Source: Alphaproteobacteria bacterium (GTDB lineage: Bacteria; Pseudomonadota; Alphaproteobacteria; Sphingomonadales; SMXR01). Taken from it: DNA of 43,817 nucleotides. Below, piece by piece: positions 30,723 to 39,594 of this stretch (position 1 is its first letter; the number at the start of each line of letters is the position of its first letter). The notes under the pieces were generated by a model. The model worked only from the letters and a program-made list of their open reading frames with translations, was not told where the DNA came from and ran no database searches. The position numbers were made by a program, and so were the translations under genes. The stretch spans positions 1-43,817 of the forward strand of contig DAOWAS010000003.1 in NCBI GenBank assembly GCA_030634465.1, read 5' to 3'.

Positions 30723-31955
30723 GTGAAAATGCATTACACAGTATCAGAAGCAGCTAAAAAACTTGGCGTTTGTTCAGAAACAATTCGCCGATGGGACAAT
30801 GAAAATAAGCTAACTGCAACAAGAAACCCAATGAATAACTATAGAGTTTATAAAGAAGAAGACCTTAATAAGGTTTCTTTCCTAAATGTTGTAAATTCAA
30901 ATGATGCGGAAGAACACCAGCATATAGAACCCAGAAGAAGATATACATCAATTGAATTGTTTGCGGGAACAGGAGGGCTAGCTCTTGGTTTAGAGCAAGC
31001 AGGAATTGAACATGTTCTTCTCAATGAAATAGATAAATATGCATGTGAAACATTAAGAATAAATCGCCCCAATTGGAACCTAGTAGAAGGAGACATAGTT
31101 CCTCTTGATTTTACACCTTATCTAGGAAAAGTCGACATCGTTACAGGGGGCTTCCCATGCCAAACGTTTAGCTATGCGGGAAAAAAGGCGGGCTTTGAAG
31201 ATGCTCGGGGAACCATGTTTTATGAATTTGCTCGTTGCATAAAAGAAACGGAGCCGCAAATCTTTATCGGAGAAAATGTTAGAGTTCTATTAAATCATGA
31301 TGGGGGCAATACCCTTAAGACAAGGATAAGAATTCTAGAAGACCGTGGGTATGATGTTATTAAGCCGCAAGTTCTTCGTGCCATCCATTATAAAGTCCCG
31401 CAGAAGCGTGAGCGCTTGTTGATCGTGGGTGTAAAAAAAGGAAGCGGTATTAAGTTTGAATATCCAATGCCACAGCCACATATTTATACATTGAATGACG
31501 CACTAAAAAAAGGACGTTTATTTAAATCGGATGTCCCTGTATCTACAGGTCAGTCATACCCGAAAAGAAAAAAAGAAATTCTAGATATGGTTTCTCCAGG
31601 AGGATGCTGGAGAGACCTTCCCGTAGATATTCAAAAAGAATATATGTTAAAAAGTTTCTATCTGGGAGGGGGGAAAACGGGCATGGCTCGTCGTATATCG
31701 TGGGATGAGCCTAGCTTAACACTAACTTGTGCCCCAGCACAGAAACAAACAGAAAGGTGTCATCCTGAGGAAACGCGTCCCCTTCAAGTTAGGGAGTATG
31801 CAAGAATTCAGACATTTCCCGATACTTGGGTCTTTTCTGGAAGTATGAACCAACAGTACAAACAAATTGGCAATGCGGTACCTGTAAATCTTGCATACTT
31901 TATAGGTCAGGCTGTTGTGAAAGCTTTAAACGAGGTGTCTAGGGACAGTTCATAG
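30723..31955 (+). CDS. DNA (cytosine-5)-methyltransferase with N-terminal MerR-type HTH
   Basis: HTH HYTVSEAAKKLGVCSETIRRWDNENKLTATRNPMNNYRVYKEEDL; C5-MTase motifs I (ELFAGTGGLALGLEQAG), IV (GGFPCQTFSYAGKK), VI (ENVRVLL), X (QYKQIGNAVPVNLAYFIG). Start GTG 30723 or ATG 30729. Confidence 0.95.
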   Translation: MKMHYTVSEAAKKLGVCSETIRRWDNENKLTATRNPMNNYRVYKEEDLNKVSFLNVVNSNDAEEHQHIEPRRRYTSIELFAGTGGLALGLEQAGIEHVLLNEIDKYACETLRINRPNWNLVEGDIVPLDFTPYLGKVDIVTGGFPCQTFSYAGKKAGFEDARGTMFYEFARCIKETEPQIFIGENVRVLLNHDGGNTLKTRIRILEDRGYDVIKPQVLRAIHYKVPQKRERLLIVGVKKGSGIKFEYPMPQPHIYTLNDALKKGRLFKSDVPVSTGQSYPKRKKEILDMVSPGGCWRDLPVDIQKEYMLKSFYLGGGKTGMARRISWDEPSLTLTCAPAQKQTERCHPEETRPLQVREYARIQTFPDTWVFSGSMNQQYKQIGNAVPVNLAYFIGQAVVKALNEVSRDSS

Positions 31956-32152
31956 CTAACTCAACACACAAATCAGGCCATACCCACAATCCAGCACATA
32001 ATGTAGCTTTTAATAAGCATGTGTCAGGCTTTAATTTGATTTGGCGTCAGCCCTGATAAATTTCTTCATTGACCTTAGGGCAAGGATGGCTAGACTTCAC
32101 GCCTAAACTAGCATTTAGCAAAATTATATTTTGATATTCAGGGGAGAATAAC

Positions 32153-33646
32153 GTGGCAGGTGCACATGAACAGTGGTCGTCAAGACTAGCATTTATTTTT
32201 GCGGCGGTGGGTAGCGCCGTTGGGCTTGGCAATATTTGGCGTTTTCCATATATGGCGGGCGAAAATGGCGGGGCAGCCTTTGTTCTGGTTTATATTGGCT
32301 TTATTGCCGTTGTTGGTTTGCCAGTTTTAATCGCTGAGCTTACAGTTGGGCGGCGGGGCAAACTAAGCCCGACAAACTCTATTAGAAAACTGTCGGAAGA
32401 AAGTGGTTCATCGTCCAAATGGGGGTGGATTGGACATTTGGCTAGCTTAACAGGCGGCCTTGGTCTGCTTAGCCTATATTCTGTTATTGCTGGTTGGGTG
32501 CTTGCTTATATTATTAAAACTGCCACTGCCACCTTTGTTGGGGTTGATGCCGCAGGGGCGCAGGCCATGGTTGGAGCATATGTTGGCTCGCCCGGCACAA
32601 TGGTTTTTTGGCACTTTATATTTATATCGCTAACTGTTTTTGTGGTGGCACGGGGCATTAACGCTGGCTTGGAAAAAGTTGTTACATACCTTATGCCAAT
32701 ATTGTTCCTGTTGTTGTTGGTGTTGGTTGGTTATGCCATGGCGGCGGGTAACTTTTTAGAAGCCCTTAGCTATTTATTCACACCAGATTTCTCAAAAATT
32801 AATGGCACGGTGTTGTTAAACGCTATTGGTCAGGCGTTTTTCTCGCTTAGTTTGGGTCTTGGTACCATGATCGCATATGGTGCTTATTTGCCAAAAAGCA
32901 TTAGCATTCACCGTTCTGCCGCACTTATTGCCTTGGCTGATACTGGTGTTGCGCTGTTGGCTGGCTTGGCAATTTTCCCACTGGTTTTTGCCTTTGGTTT
33001 GTCACCATCAAGTGGCCCTACACTAATTTTTGAAGTGTTGCCAATTGCCTTTGGTCAAATGCCAGGTGGTGTTGTTTTTGGTACAATGTTCTTTGTTTTA
33101 TTGGGCATTGCAGCCATCACATCATCCATTTCAATGTTAGAGCCCGCCGTTAGCTGGTTTGAAGAAAAGCAAGGCATAACCAGAGTGGGCGCGGCTATTT
33201 TTGGCGGCACGCTGGCCTTTGTGGTTGGGCTGTTAACAGTGTTTTCCAGCAACGAGTGGCAAAGCATTATTCCATTAGCTTCGCTTGGCGTTGTTGAAAT
33301 AAACGGCAACCCAGCAACTTATGCTGAGATTATCAGCTTTATAGTTTCTAACCTTATCATGCCCGTGGCATCACTAATGTTAGCCATATTCGTGGGCTGG
33401 TATGTTTCTCGTGACCATTTGCGTGATGAGCTAGACTTGCCCGAAGGTGGTATTTTTGAGCTGTGGCATGTGTCCATAAAATATGTGGCCCCTGTTGCTA
33501 TCGGTGTCATATTGGTTTGGGGTTTAATGCCGCAGGGTGAAGGTTTGCCTGTGGAGGAAGCAGCACCAGTTGAGATTAGCGAAGAAGCTCAAAGCACTTC
33601 GGATGCATCTGAAATTCAGGAAATAAGTATAAGTTCAACTGAATAG
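32153..33646 (+). CDS. Sodium-dependent transporter, NSS/SNF family
   Basis: WSSRLAFIFAAVGSAVGLGNIWRFPYMAGENGGAAFVLVY signature; many TM segments; GTG start. Confidence 0.94.
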   Translation: MAGAHEQWSSRLAFIFAAVGSAVGLGNIWRFPYMAGENGGAAFVLVYIGFIAVVGLPVLIAELTVGRRGKLSPTNSIRKLSEESGSSSKWGWIGHLASLTGGLGLLSLYSVIAGWVLAYIIKTATATFVGVDAAGAQAMVGAYVGSPGTMVFWHFIFISLTVFVVARGINAGLEKVVTYLMPILFLLLLVLVGYAMAAGNFLEALSYLFTPDFSKINGTVLLNAIGQAFFSLSLGLGTMIAYGAYLPKSISIHRSAALIALADTGVALLAGLAIFPLVFAFGLSPSSGPTLIFEVLPIAFGQMPGGVVFGTMFFVLLGIAAITSSISMLEPAVSWFEEKQGITRVGAAIFGGTLAFVVGLLTVFSSNEWQSIIPLASLGVVEINGNPATYAEIISFIVSNLIMPVASLMLAIFVGWYVSRDHLRDELDLPEGGIFELWHVSIKYVAPVAIGVILVWGLMPQGEGLPVEEAAPVEISEEAQSTSDASEIQEISISSTE

Positions 33647-33690
33647 AAATGTTTTTAACACCTAGAAGTATAGGTGAAACATAGGTTTAT

Positions 33691-33719
33691 AAAAGGGTCG
33701 CTCAGGCGGCCCTTTTTTA
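33691..33719. terminator. Bidirectional terminator between transporter and sufE
   Basis: AAAAGGGtCGCctcagGCGgCCCTTTTTT; A/T tracts on both sides. Confidence 0.8.
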
Positions 33720-34148
33720 TGCTTGCTCATTAGCCTCAGTTGCCATTTCACGAATGCGAGTAACCATCGAAAACAGGCCGTTACTGCGTGATGGTGTCAG
33801 GTGTTCTGACAGGCCAATTTGATCGAGAATTGCTCTGGCATCAATTTCGATGGCTTCCTTCGGGGTTTTGCCCGAATAAATAAGCATGGTTATGGCAACC
33901 AGACCTTTAACAATGTGGGCATCGCTGTCGCCATCAAAATAAAACCTTGGTGGGTTTTCATCACTTAGGTGGGGTAAAATCCACACTTGCGAGGTGCAGC
34001 CACGCACTTTGTTTTCGTCTGTTCTTGCGCCCTCAGGAAAGGGCGGCAACATGCGACCAAGTTCAATTACATAGCGGTACTTGTCTTCCCAATCATCAAA
34101 CAGGGAAAAGGTTTCTATTACGTCTTCAATGGTCAGGTCATCGATCAT
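33717..34148 (-). CDS. sufE: SufE family protein
   Basis: DWEDKYRYVIELGRMLPPFPEGARTDENKVRGCTSQVWI. Confidence 0.93.
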   Translation of the reverse strand: MIDDLTIEDVIETFSLFDDWEDKYRYVIELGRMLPPFPEGARTDENKVRGCTSQVWILPHLSDENPPRFYFDGDSDAHIVKGLVAITMLIYSGKTPKEAIEIDARAILDQIGLSEHLTPSRSNGLFSMVTRIREMATEANEQA

Positions 34149-34237
34149 ATAATTGTCCTTAGTCTTAGACCAAGGATGTGGCGTTCTTTATGATGAATGT
34201 CAAGCTTAGGCGGGGAATTTGTTTAAGGCACACGAAA

Positions 34238-34281
34238 GGGGGAGGCTTTGAAGGGTGTGTGCGGGGTTAATAGCCTCCCCC
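34238..34281. repeat. 10-bp perfect inverted repeat (hairpin), possible psp operon 3' end
   Basis: GGGGGAGGCT (34238-34246/7) and AGCCTCCCCC (34272-34281) just past the minus-strand pspC stop; no strong T-tract. Confidence 0.5.
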
Positions 34282-34307
34282 AGATTAAACTTTAAGAAAA
34301 TTGGCGG

Positions 34308-34694
34308 CTAGTCTTCTAGTTCACGCAACTCTCTATTAAGTTTAAATTGTTTTGAGGTTAAATAAGCTTCCATATGACGGGTTCTTTTTTCAATGTCGTC
34401 GTACCGTGACTGCATTTCCACCTTGGTATAAGCAGGCTTGGTGCGGGCTTTTTGCCAAAATTTTTCTTCTTCTGGGTCTTCAATAATTTCCTCAGGCTTC
34501 TCTTCCAAAACAAAGCCAAGCAAAAAATAAACAAACACAGTTGGAAAAAGCCCTGTCATGAAAAATGCAACGATAGTTAGCAGTCTGATAATGCCGGGGC
34601 GAATGTCGAAATAATCAGCAACCCCAGCACAAACTCCCATAAAACGACCGTCTTTGGGGTTTTTGTATAATCTGTTTGGATTAAAGGTGTTCAT
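34308..34694 (-). CDS. pspC: PspC domain protein with charged C-terminal extension
   Basis: RLYKNPKDGRFMGVCAGVADYFDIRPGIIRLLTIVAFFMTGLFPTVFVYFLLGFVL. Confidence 0.9.
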   Translation of the reverse strand: MNTFNPNRLYKNPKDGRFMGVCAGVADYFDIRPGIIRLLTIVAFFMTGLFPTVFVYFLLGFVLEEKPEEIIEDPEEEKFWQKARTKPAYTKVEMQSRYDDIEKRTRHMEAYLTSKQFKLNRELRELED

Positions 34695-34908
34695 GACTTT
34701 TGTGTCTCCAATCTGGAACCTCTTCATCAAGAATGCGTTCCATAATCTCTAGCCGCTCTTCTAACGTCTCAGAGTTTTTCTTCAATGTACTAAGCACATC
34801 TTGGTCTTCGGCTGTTATGCCGCCCTGTTTTTTCCAGATAGTTACATAGTGAAGTACAATCCAGAGCGGAACGACTATGACTGCCACTACTATAAAAAAA
34901 CTTTCCAT
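34681..34908 (-). CDS. pspB: Phage shock protein B
   Basis: N-terminal TM, VVPLWIVLHYVTIWKKQ, coiled-coil LEERLEIMERILDEEVPDWR. Confidence 0.88.
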   Translation of the reverse strand: MESFFIVVAVIVVPLWIVLHYVTIWKKQGGITAEDQDVLSTLKKNSETLEERLEIMERILDEEVPDWRHKSHEHL

Positions 34909-34941
34909 AATTCAAATCTCTCTTTGGTGGTTATTTGCAAT

Positions 34942-35160
34942 CTAATAATATGATGCGGTCGGTTTAGGGTCTAATGCCATGCCTAATAGGATATACAAAA
35001 TGGCAGTGGGGAAAAGGCCTGTAATAAGAAATGCTATAATTGCCGCTATTCTAATTTTACCTACACTAAACCCAAAATAATCAGCTAGCCCTGCGCAAAC
35101 TCCATTTATGCGCCCATTTCTGGTGTTTCGATATAGTTTTTTCATTTTAAACCTAGCCAT
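34942..35160 (-). CDS. Short PspC domain protein
   Basis: KLYRNTRNGRINGVCAGLADYFGFSVGKIRIAAIIAFLITGLFPTAILYILLGMALDPKP. Confidence 0.88.
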   Translation of the reverse strand: MARFKMKKLYRNTRNGRINGVCAGLADYFGFSVGKIRIAAIIAFLITGLFPTAILYILLGMALDPKPTASYY

Positions 35161-35187
35161 TATATTTTGCCCTATTATTAGGTTGTC

Positions 35188-35883
35188 TTACTTAGCTTTT
35201 TTTGGTGCTGTTTTCTTTGCTTCTGTCTTTTTCATTTTAGACTTAAGCGCAGTTAACTCACTTTCAATGGCTTCGTCTGTTTCCAGATCACCAATTTCTT
35301 CTGCTAAAGTGCGGCCTTTACCAAGCTCGTAGCTCTCACTTTCAGCTTCCATGCGGTCCATGCGTTGCTCAACCTTGTCAAAGCGGCCAAAGGCATCTTC
35401 AATGCGGCCATCGTACAAGTTTTTACGAACCCTAAGCTTGTTGGTGGCAGTGCTGTGGCGCGCATTCAATGCGGCTTTTTTTGCTCTGGCTTCGCGTAAT
35501 TTGCCTTCCAGCTTTTGCACATCGTCATCGTGGTGGCTGATAGATTGTTGCAAGTGCTCCAACTCCTCAGACAAGTGCTGTTCCATCTCGGCTACTTTTG
35601 ACTTTTCTATTAAAGCTGCTTTTGCCAAGTCTTCACGACCTTTAGAGATTGCAAGTTCAGCTTTTGCTTCCCAGTCGGCTTGAGCCGCTGTTAAGCGCTT
35701 TAGCTTTCTGGTTATATCCTTCTGGTCGGCAATGGTGCGCGCCGCAGAGGTGCGAACCTCAACTAGGGTGTCTTCCATTTCCTGAATAACCATGCGGATA
35801 ATTTTTTCCGGGTTTTCAGCCTTGTCCAAAATTGAACTAAGTTCTGAATTTACGATGTCTGTTAATCTTGAGAAAATTCCCAT
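35188..35883 (-). CDS. pspA: Phage shock protein A
   Basis: MGIFSRLTDIVNSELSSILDKAENPEKIIRMVIQEMEDTLVEVRTSAARTIADQK, coiled-coil. Confidence 0.95.
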   Translation of the reverse strand: MGIFSRLTDIVNSELSSILDKAENPEKIIRMVIQEMEDTLVEVRTSAARTIADQKDITRKLKRLTAAQADWEAKAELAISKGREDLAKAALIEKSKVAEMEQHLSEELEHLQQSISHHDDDVQKLEGKLREARAKKAALNARHSTATNKLRVRKNLYDGRIEDAFGRFDKVEQRMDRMEAESESYELGKGRTLAEEIGDLETDEAIESELTALKSKMKKTEAKKTAPKKAK

Positions 35884-35994
35884 TTTTTGTTTCCTTGTGT
35901 TTTAGTTCTTGCTGTCGTCACTCAGGCCGGTTGTTTAATAGTTGGCTTGAGAAAGAGTTTGGGAGTGTTTATCACTCCTCTTATTATAATTATG

Positions 35995-36165
35995 TTAGCT
36001 GTTTAGCTGGCCTCTAACCTTGCGGCTGGAATAAAGTACGAAGCTTGGCAGGCTTCTGTATTCAACAACCTTTAAATGGTTTTGCAGGCTAAAAATATTA
36101 TTAGTCAGTAGCTCTGTTTCATCTGTGTCCTGCATTGCCCGACTTAATTTTGATAAGATATTCAT
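35995..36165 (-). CDS. Unannotated 56-aa small protein upstream of pspA
   Basis: ATG at 36165, stop at 35997-35995: MNILSKLSRAMQDTDETELLTNNIFSLQNHLKVVEYRSLPSFVLYSSRKVRGQLNS. Below the length cutoff of the ORF track; lies between the sigma-54 promoter and pspA. Confidence 0.55.
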   Translation of the reverse strand: MNILSKLSRAMQDTDETELLTNNIFSLQNHLKVVEYRSLPSFVLYSSRKVRGQLNS

Positions 36166-36243
36166 TGTTCTAATCCCTAAAGTGCTGCGTTTTATGTTTT
36201 GTATGTTTAATCATTTTTATTATTGTTATTATGCCTCCTATAT

Positions 36244-36259
36244 TGCAACGCCCGTGCCA
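36244..36259 (-). promoter_or_regulatory. Sigma-54 (-24/-12) promoter of the psp operon
   Basis: Minus strand TGGCAC-GGGCG-TTGCA, exact consensus with N5 spacing, 79 bp upstream of the 56-aa ORF and divergent from pspF. Confidence 0.85.
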
Positions 36260-36390
36260 GTTTTAAAAAAATAAGCTAAGTTGTTGTTTTTACACGGCTA
36301 ATTTAACTTTTATTAACTTGCGGGCGGTGGAAAATAATGGTAATATGCACTATTATTTAGCAATATTCACCAGATTGTAGGGTTTTTACT

Positions 36391-37425
36391 GTGTCAAGCG
36401 AAGATCAAATTTCAGCTATTGGTGGCTCCCATGTTTTTCTGGATCTGTTGGATCAGGTGTCAAAAATTGCGGTGTTGGACAGGCCTGTTCTGGTGGTGGG
36501 TGAGCGCGGCACGGGTAAGGAGTTGGTGGCATCACGGTTGCATTTTTTGTCCCGCAGGTGGGACAGGGCTTTTGTTAAAATGAACTGTGCGTCGTTGGCT
36601 GAAAGCCTGATTGAAAGCGAGTTGTTTGGTTACGAGGCCGGTGCCTTTACAGGGGCAACACGCCAACGTGCGGGCAGGTTTGAGGTGGCTGATAACGGCA
36701 CGCTGTTTTTAGATGAGGTGGCTAGCCTTTCAGCATCAGCCCAAGAAAAATTATTGCGTGTGGTTGAGTACGGCGAGTTTGACCGTGTTGGTGGCAACCA
36801 GACAATTTCTGTCGATGTGCGGGTGGTGGCGGCGGCTAATGTTGATTTGCCTGAACTTGCTGACATGGGCGGTTTTCGCCATGACCTGTTGGATCGCTTG
36901 GCGTTTGACGTGCTAACCGTGCCGCCACTGCGTGCCAGACATGGGGATATAATGTTGCTTGCAAATCATTTTGCCACGCGCATGGCTAGTGAATTAGAAT
37001 ATGTATCAAGCCCGATATTTTCAAAAAATGCCGAAGCTGCTTTGCAAGACCACGGTTGGCCGGGTAATGTGCGAGAGTTGAAAAACGTGGTTGAGCGTGC
37101 GGTGTACCGTTGGCCTGATGAAGGCCCTGTGGAAGATATAATTTTTGATCCATTTGACAGCCCGTGGCGGCCTGATGCTGGTGCGGCGTTAGGCGTTTCT
37201 AAAAAGGAAGCGGGGTTTGGTTCACAGCCAGTGAGCCAAGATAAATATAAGCTAATGCCAGATGCCAGACAGCCGCTAGATCTAAAAAAATCATTGCAAA
37301 CAGTGGAAAAAGAGTTGGTAGAAGTTGCGCTTTCCTTTAACAAGTTTAATCAAAGAGATACGGCCAAGCACCTGTCCATGAGTTATGATCAGTTGCGTCA
37401 TATATTAAAAAAGCATGGCCTGTAG
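36391..37425 (+). CDS. pspF: Sigma-54-dependent activator PspF
   Basis: AAA+ motifs GERGTGKELVASRLH, ESELFGYEAGAFTGATRQRAGRFEVADNGTLFLDEV, C-terminal Fis-type HTH; no N-terminal receiver domain. Confidence 0.92.
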   Translation: MSSEDQISAIGGSHVFLDLLDQVSKIAVLDRPVLVVGERGTGKELVASRLHFLSRRWDRAFVKMNCASLAESLIESELFGYEAGAFTGATRQRAGRFEVADNGTLFLDEVASLSASAQEKLLRVVEYGEFDRVGGNQTISVDVRVVAAANVDLPELADMGGFRHDLLDRLAFDVLTVPPLRARHGDIMLLANHFATRMASELEYVSSPIFSKNAEAALQDHGWPGNVRELKNVVERAVYRWPDEGPVEDIIFDPFDSPWRPDAGAALGVSKKEAGFGSQPVSQDKYKLMPDARQPLDLKKSLQTVEKELVEVALSFNKFNQRDTAKHLSMSYDQLRHILKKHGL

Positions 37426-37528
37426 GTGGGGTGCTTTGTGGCTCTCAGCAAAACAAAGATAATTAAAGAACGAAGAGGTTAGGCGCATTACAGATAAGTC
37501 AGAAAAAACACCATCTAAGCGTAAAATT

Positions 37529-37795
37529 ATGTGGTCAAGGCGGGGGCCTTATTTGCTCATAGGCATTATATCGCTTCTAATTTATGTGGGTATTGAAATT
37601 ACTGAAGGGTTGGGCTGGTTAACAGCGCAAGACTGGCTCAATGATTTTACCTCGCTGTTGGGTGTGTTTGCCGTGGTTATAGTAGTTGCTATTTCTTTGG
37701 CTGTGGTCGTTTTGGTGTTGTTGCGTTTGTTTAAAAAACCAAAACAGTCTATGGATTGGAACAAGTTTGGTGACGATAATGAGGATGGGAGCTAG
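37529..37795 (+). CDS. Small two-TM membrane protein
   Basis: LLIGIISLLIYVGIEI and VFAVVIVVAISLAVVVLVLL; charged C-terminus. Frame extends upstream without an ATG/GTG/TTG that I can settle on. Confidence 0.55.
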   Translation: MWSRRGPYLLIGIISLLIYVGIEITEGLGWLTAQDWLNDFTSLLGVFAVVIVVAISLAVVVLVLLRLFKKPKQSMDWNKFGDDNEDGS

Positions 37796-37797
37796 TC

Positions 37798-39528
37798 ATG
37801 AAAATTTATGGGTTTTTATTAAGCATTGTTTTAGTTGCGGGTTTAGGTGCTTGCGATAGTGCAAACGAAGCAACAGGGACAAGCCATGCTGACAAGGTGT
37901 TTTATGCCAGCAAAATTTATACTGTTGATGAGGCAAACCCAATTGTTGATGCGGTTGCGGTTAAAAATGGTCGTATAGTATTTGTGGGTTCGGACGCTGA
38001 AGCGCAAGGTTTTATCGGCGAAACAACTGAGGTGGTTGATCTGGGTAGTGCCATAATGTTCCCTGGCTTTACAGATGGCCATGCCCATTTGCTAGGCATT
38101 GGCAGGCGTGAGGCAACGTTAAACTTGGAAGGTACAGCATCAATTGATGAGGTGCGCCGTAAGGTGGCAGATGCGTTGCAAGATATTGGTGTGGGCGAAG
38201 TTTTATATGGCCGTGGCTGGATTGAAACACATTGGCCTGAGGCAAGATTTTTAACCAAACACGACATAGACGACCTGTCGCCTAACAACCCTGTGGTTTT
38301 AACCCGTGCTGATGGTCATGCGCTTGTTGCCAACACACAGGCTTTAAACTTGGTTGGTATTGGTAAAAATACGGTAAGTGTTGATGGTGGTGAAATTCAC
38401 CACGACGACAATGGCGAGCCAAACGGTTTGTTAATTGATAATGCCCAATTTGAATTGTTGGCCATGGTTAGCAAGCAAAATGACGGGCAAAATGAAAAAT
38501 CATTTGAAATGGCAGGCGAGGTTTATGGTGCCTATGGTTGGACTGGCATTCATAACATGTCTGTTAACCCAAGTGATGTTAGCACAATAGAACGCTTGGC
38601 AGACAAAGGACAACTTGGCCTTAGGGTTTATAATTCAATTGATATGTCATCAGCTGGTGCGCTGAACAATATTGCGGTTAGCAGGTTATTGAACGATGGC
38701 CCCAGACAGTCACGTAATGGGCAGGTAATAACCCGTGCAATTAAAATTTATTTAGATGGTGCGCTCGGCTCTCGCGGGGCGGCACTGCTAGCGCCATATT
38801 CAGATGCGCCTCACACGTCTGGTTTAATGCGCAGTCAAAAAAGCGATGTAATGCCCATATTAAAAGAGGCGCTTCGTGTGGGTATTCAAATAAACACCCA
38901 TGCCATTGGCGACCGTGGCAATAGAATATTACTTAACTGGTATGAAGAGGCATTTGCCGCTGTGCCAAAGGGTGAGAGAACAATAGCAGAGCCACGCTGG
39001 CGCGATGAGCATAGCCAAATAGTTAGCCCTGATGATATTCCACGTTTTGTTGCTTTGGGCATAATTCCGTCTATGCAGCCATCACACGCCATTGGTGATT
39101 TGTTTTTTGCTCCTTCACGCCTTGGGGCTGAGCGTTTGGAGGGTGCATATGCATGGCAATCAATGCTTGATGCGGGCTCAATACTTGTTGGCGGCACCGA
39201 TGCGCCAGTTGAGCGCGGCGACCCTAGAATTGAGTTTTATGCCGCAGTGGCACGCATGTGGTTAGATGGTTCTTATGAAGATAGTTGGCACCGAGAAGAA
39301 GCTGTATCACGTGAAAACGCATTGAAAATGTTTACCTTGTGGCCTGCATATGCATCGTTTCAAGAGGGCAATTTAGGCAGTATTGAGGTGGGTAAATTTG
39401 CAGACTTTACTGTTTTCTCAAGCGATATTATGACAATTCCATATCAAGAAATTTTGCAAATTAAAACTGTGATGACGGTGATTGAAGGCGAAGTTGTGTA
39501 CAGCTCTCCTGAAAGCGTTCTTAATTAA
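37798..39528 (+). CDS. Amidohydrolase family (YtcJ-like) lipoprotein
   Basis: Lipobox-like VLVAGLGACDS; ADKVFYASKIYTVDEANPIVDAVAVKNGRIVFVG, MFPGFTDGHAHLLGIG, INTHAIGDRGNRILL, GGTDAPVE. Confidence 0.9.
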   Translation: MKIYGFLLSIVLVAGLGACDSANEATGTSHADKVFYASKIYTVDEANPIVDAVAVKNGRIVFVGSDAEAQGFIGETTEVVDLGSAIMFPGFTDGHAHLLGIGRREATLNLEGTASIDEVRRKVADALQDIGVGEVLYGRGWIETHWPEARFLTKHDIDDLSPNNPVVLTRADGHALVANTQALNLVGIGKNTVSVDGGEIHHDDNGEPNGLLIDNAQFELLAMVSKQNDGQNEKSFEMAGEVYGAYGWTGIHNMSVNPSDVSTIERLADKGQLGLRVYNSIDMSSAGALNNIAVSRLLNDGPRQSRNGQVITRAIKIYLDGALGSRGAALLAPYSDAPHTSGLMRSQKSDVMPILKEALRVGIQINTHAIGDRGNRILLNWYEEAFAAVPKGERTIAEPRWRDEHSQIVSPDDIPRFVALGIIPSMQPSHAIGDLFFAPSRLGAERLEGAYAWQSMLDAGSILVGGTDAPVERGDPRIEFYAAVARMWLDGSYEDSWHREEAVSRENALKMFTLWPAYASFQEGNLGSIEVGKFADFTVFSSDIMTIPYQEILQIKTVMTVIEGEVVYSSPESVLN

Positions 39529-39549
39529 GTTATTTGTTGAGCACAAAAT

Positions 39550-39581
39550 CACTTTATGTTACTAATTAGTAACATAAAGTG
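39550..39581. promoter_or_regulatory. 32-bp perfect palindrome, candidate TetR operator
   Basis: CACTTTATGTTACTAATTAGTAACATAAAGTG, core GTTACTAATTAGTAAC (39558-39573). Confidence 0.75.
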
Positions 39582-39594
39582 GGGTGAGGTGGCT

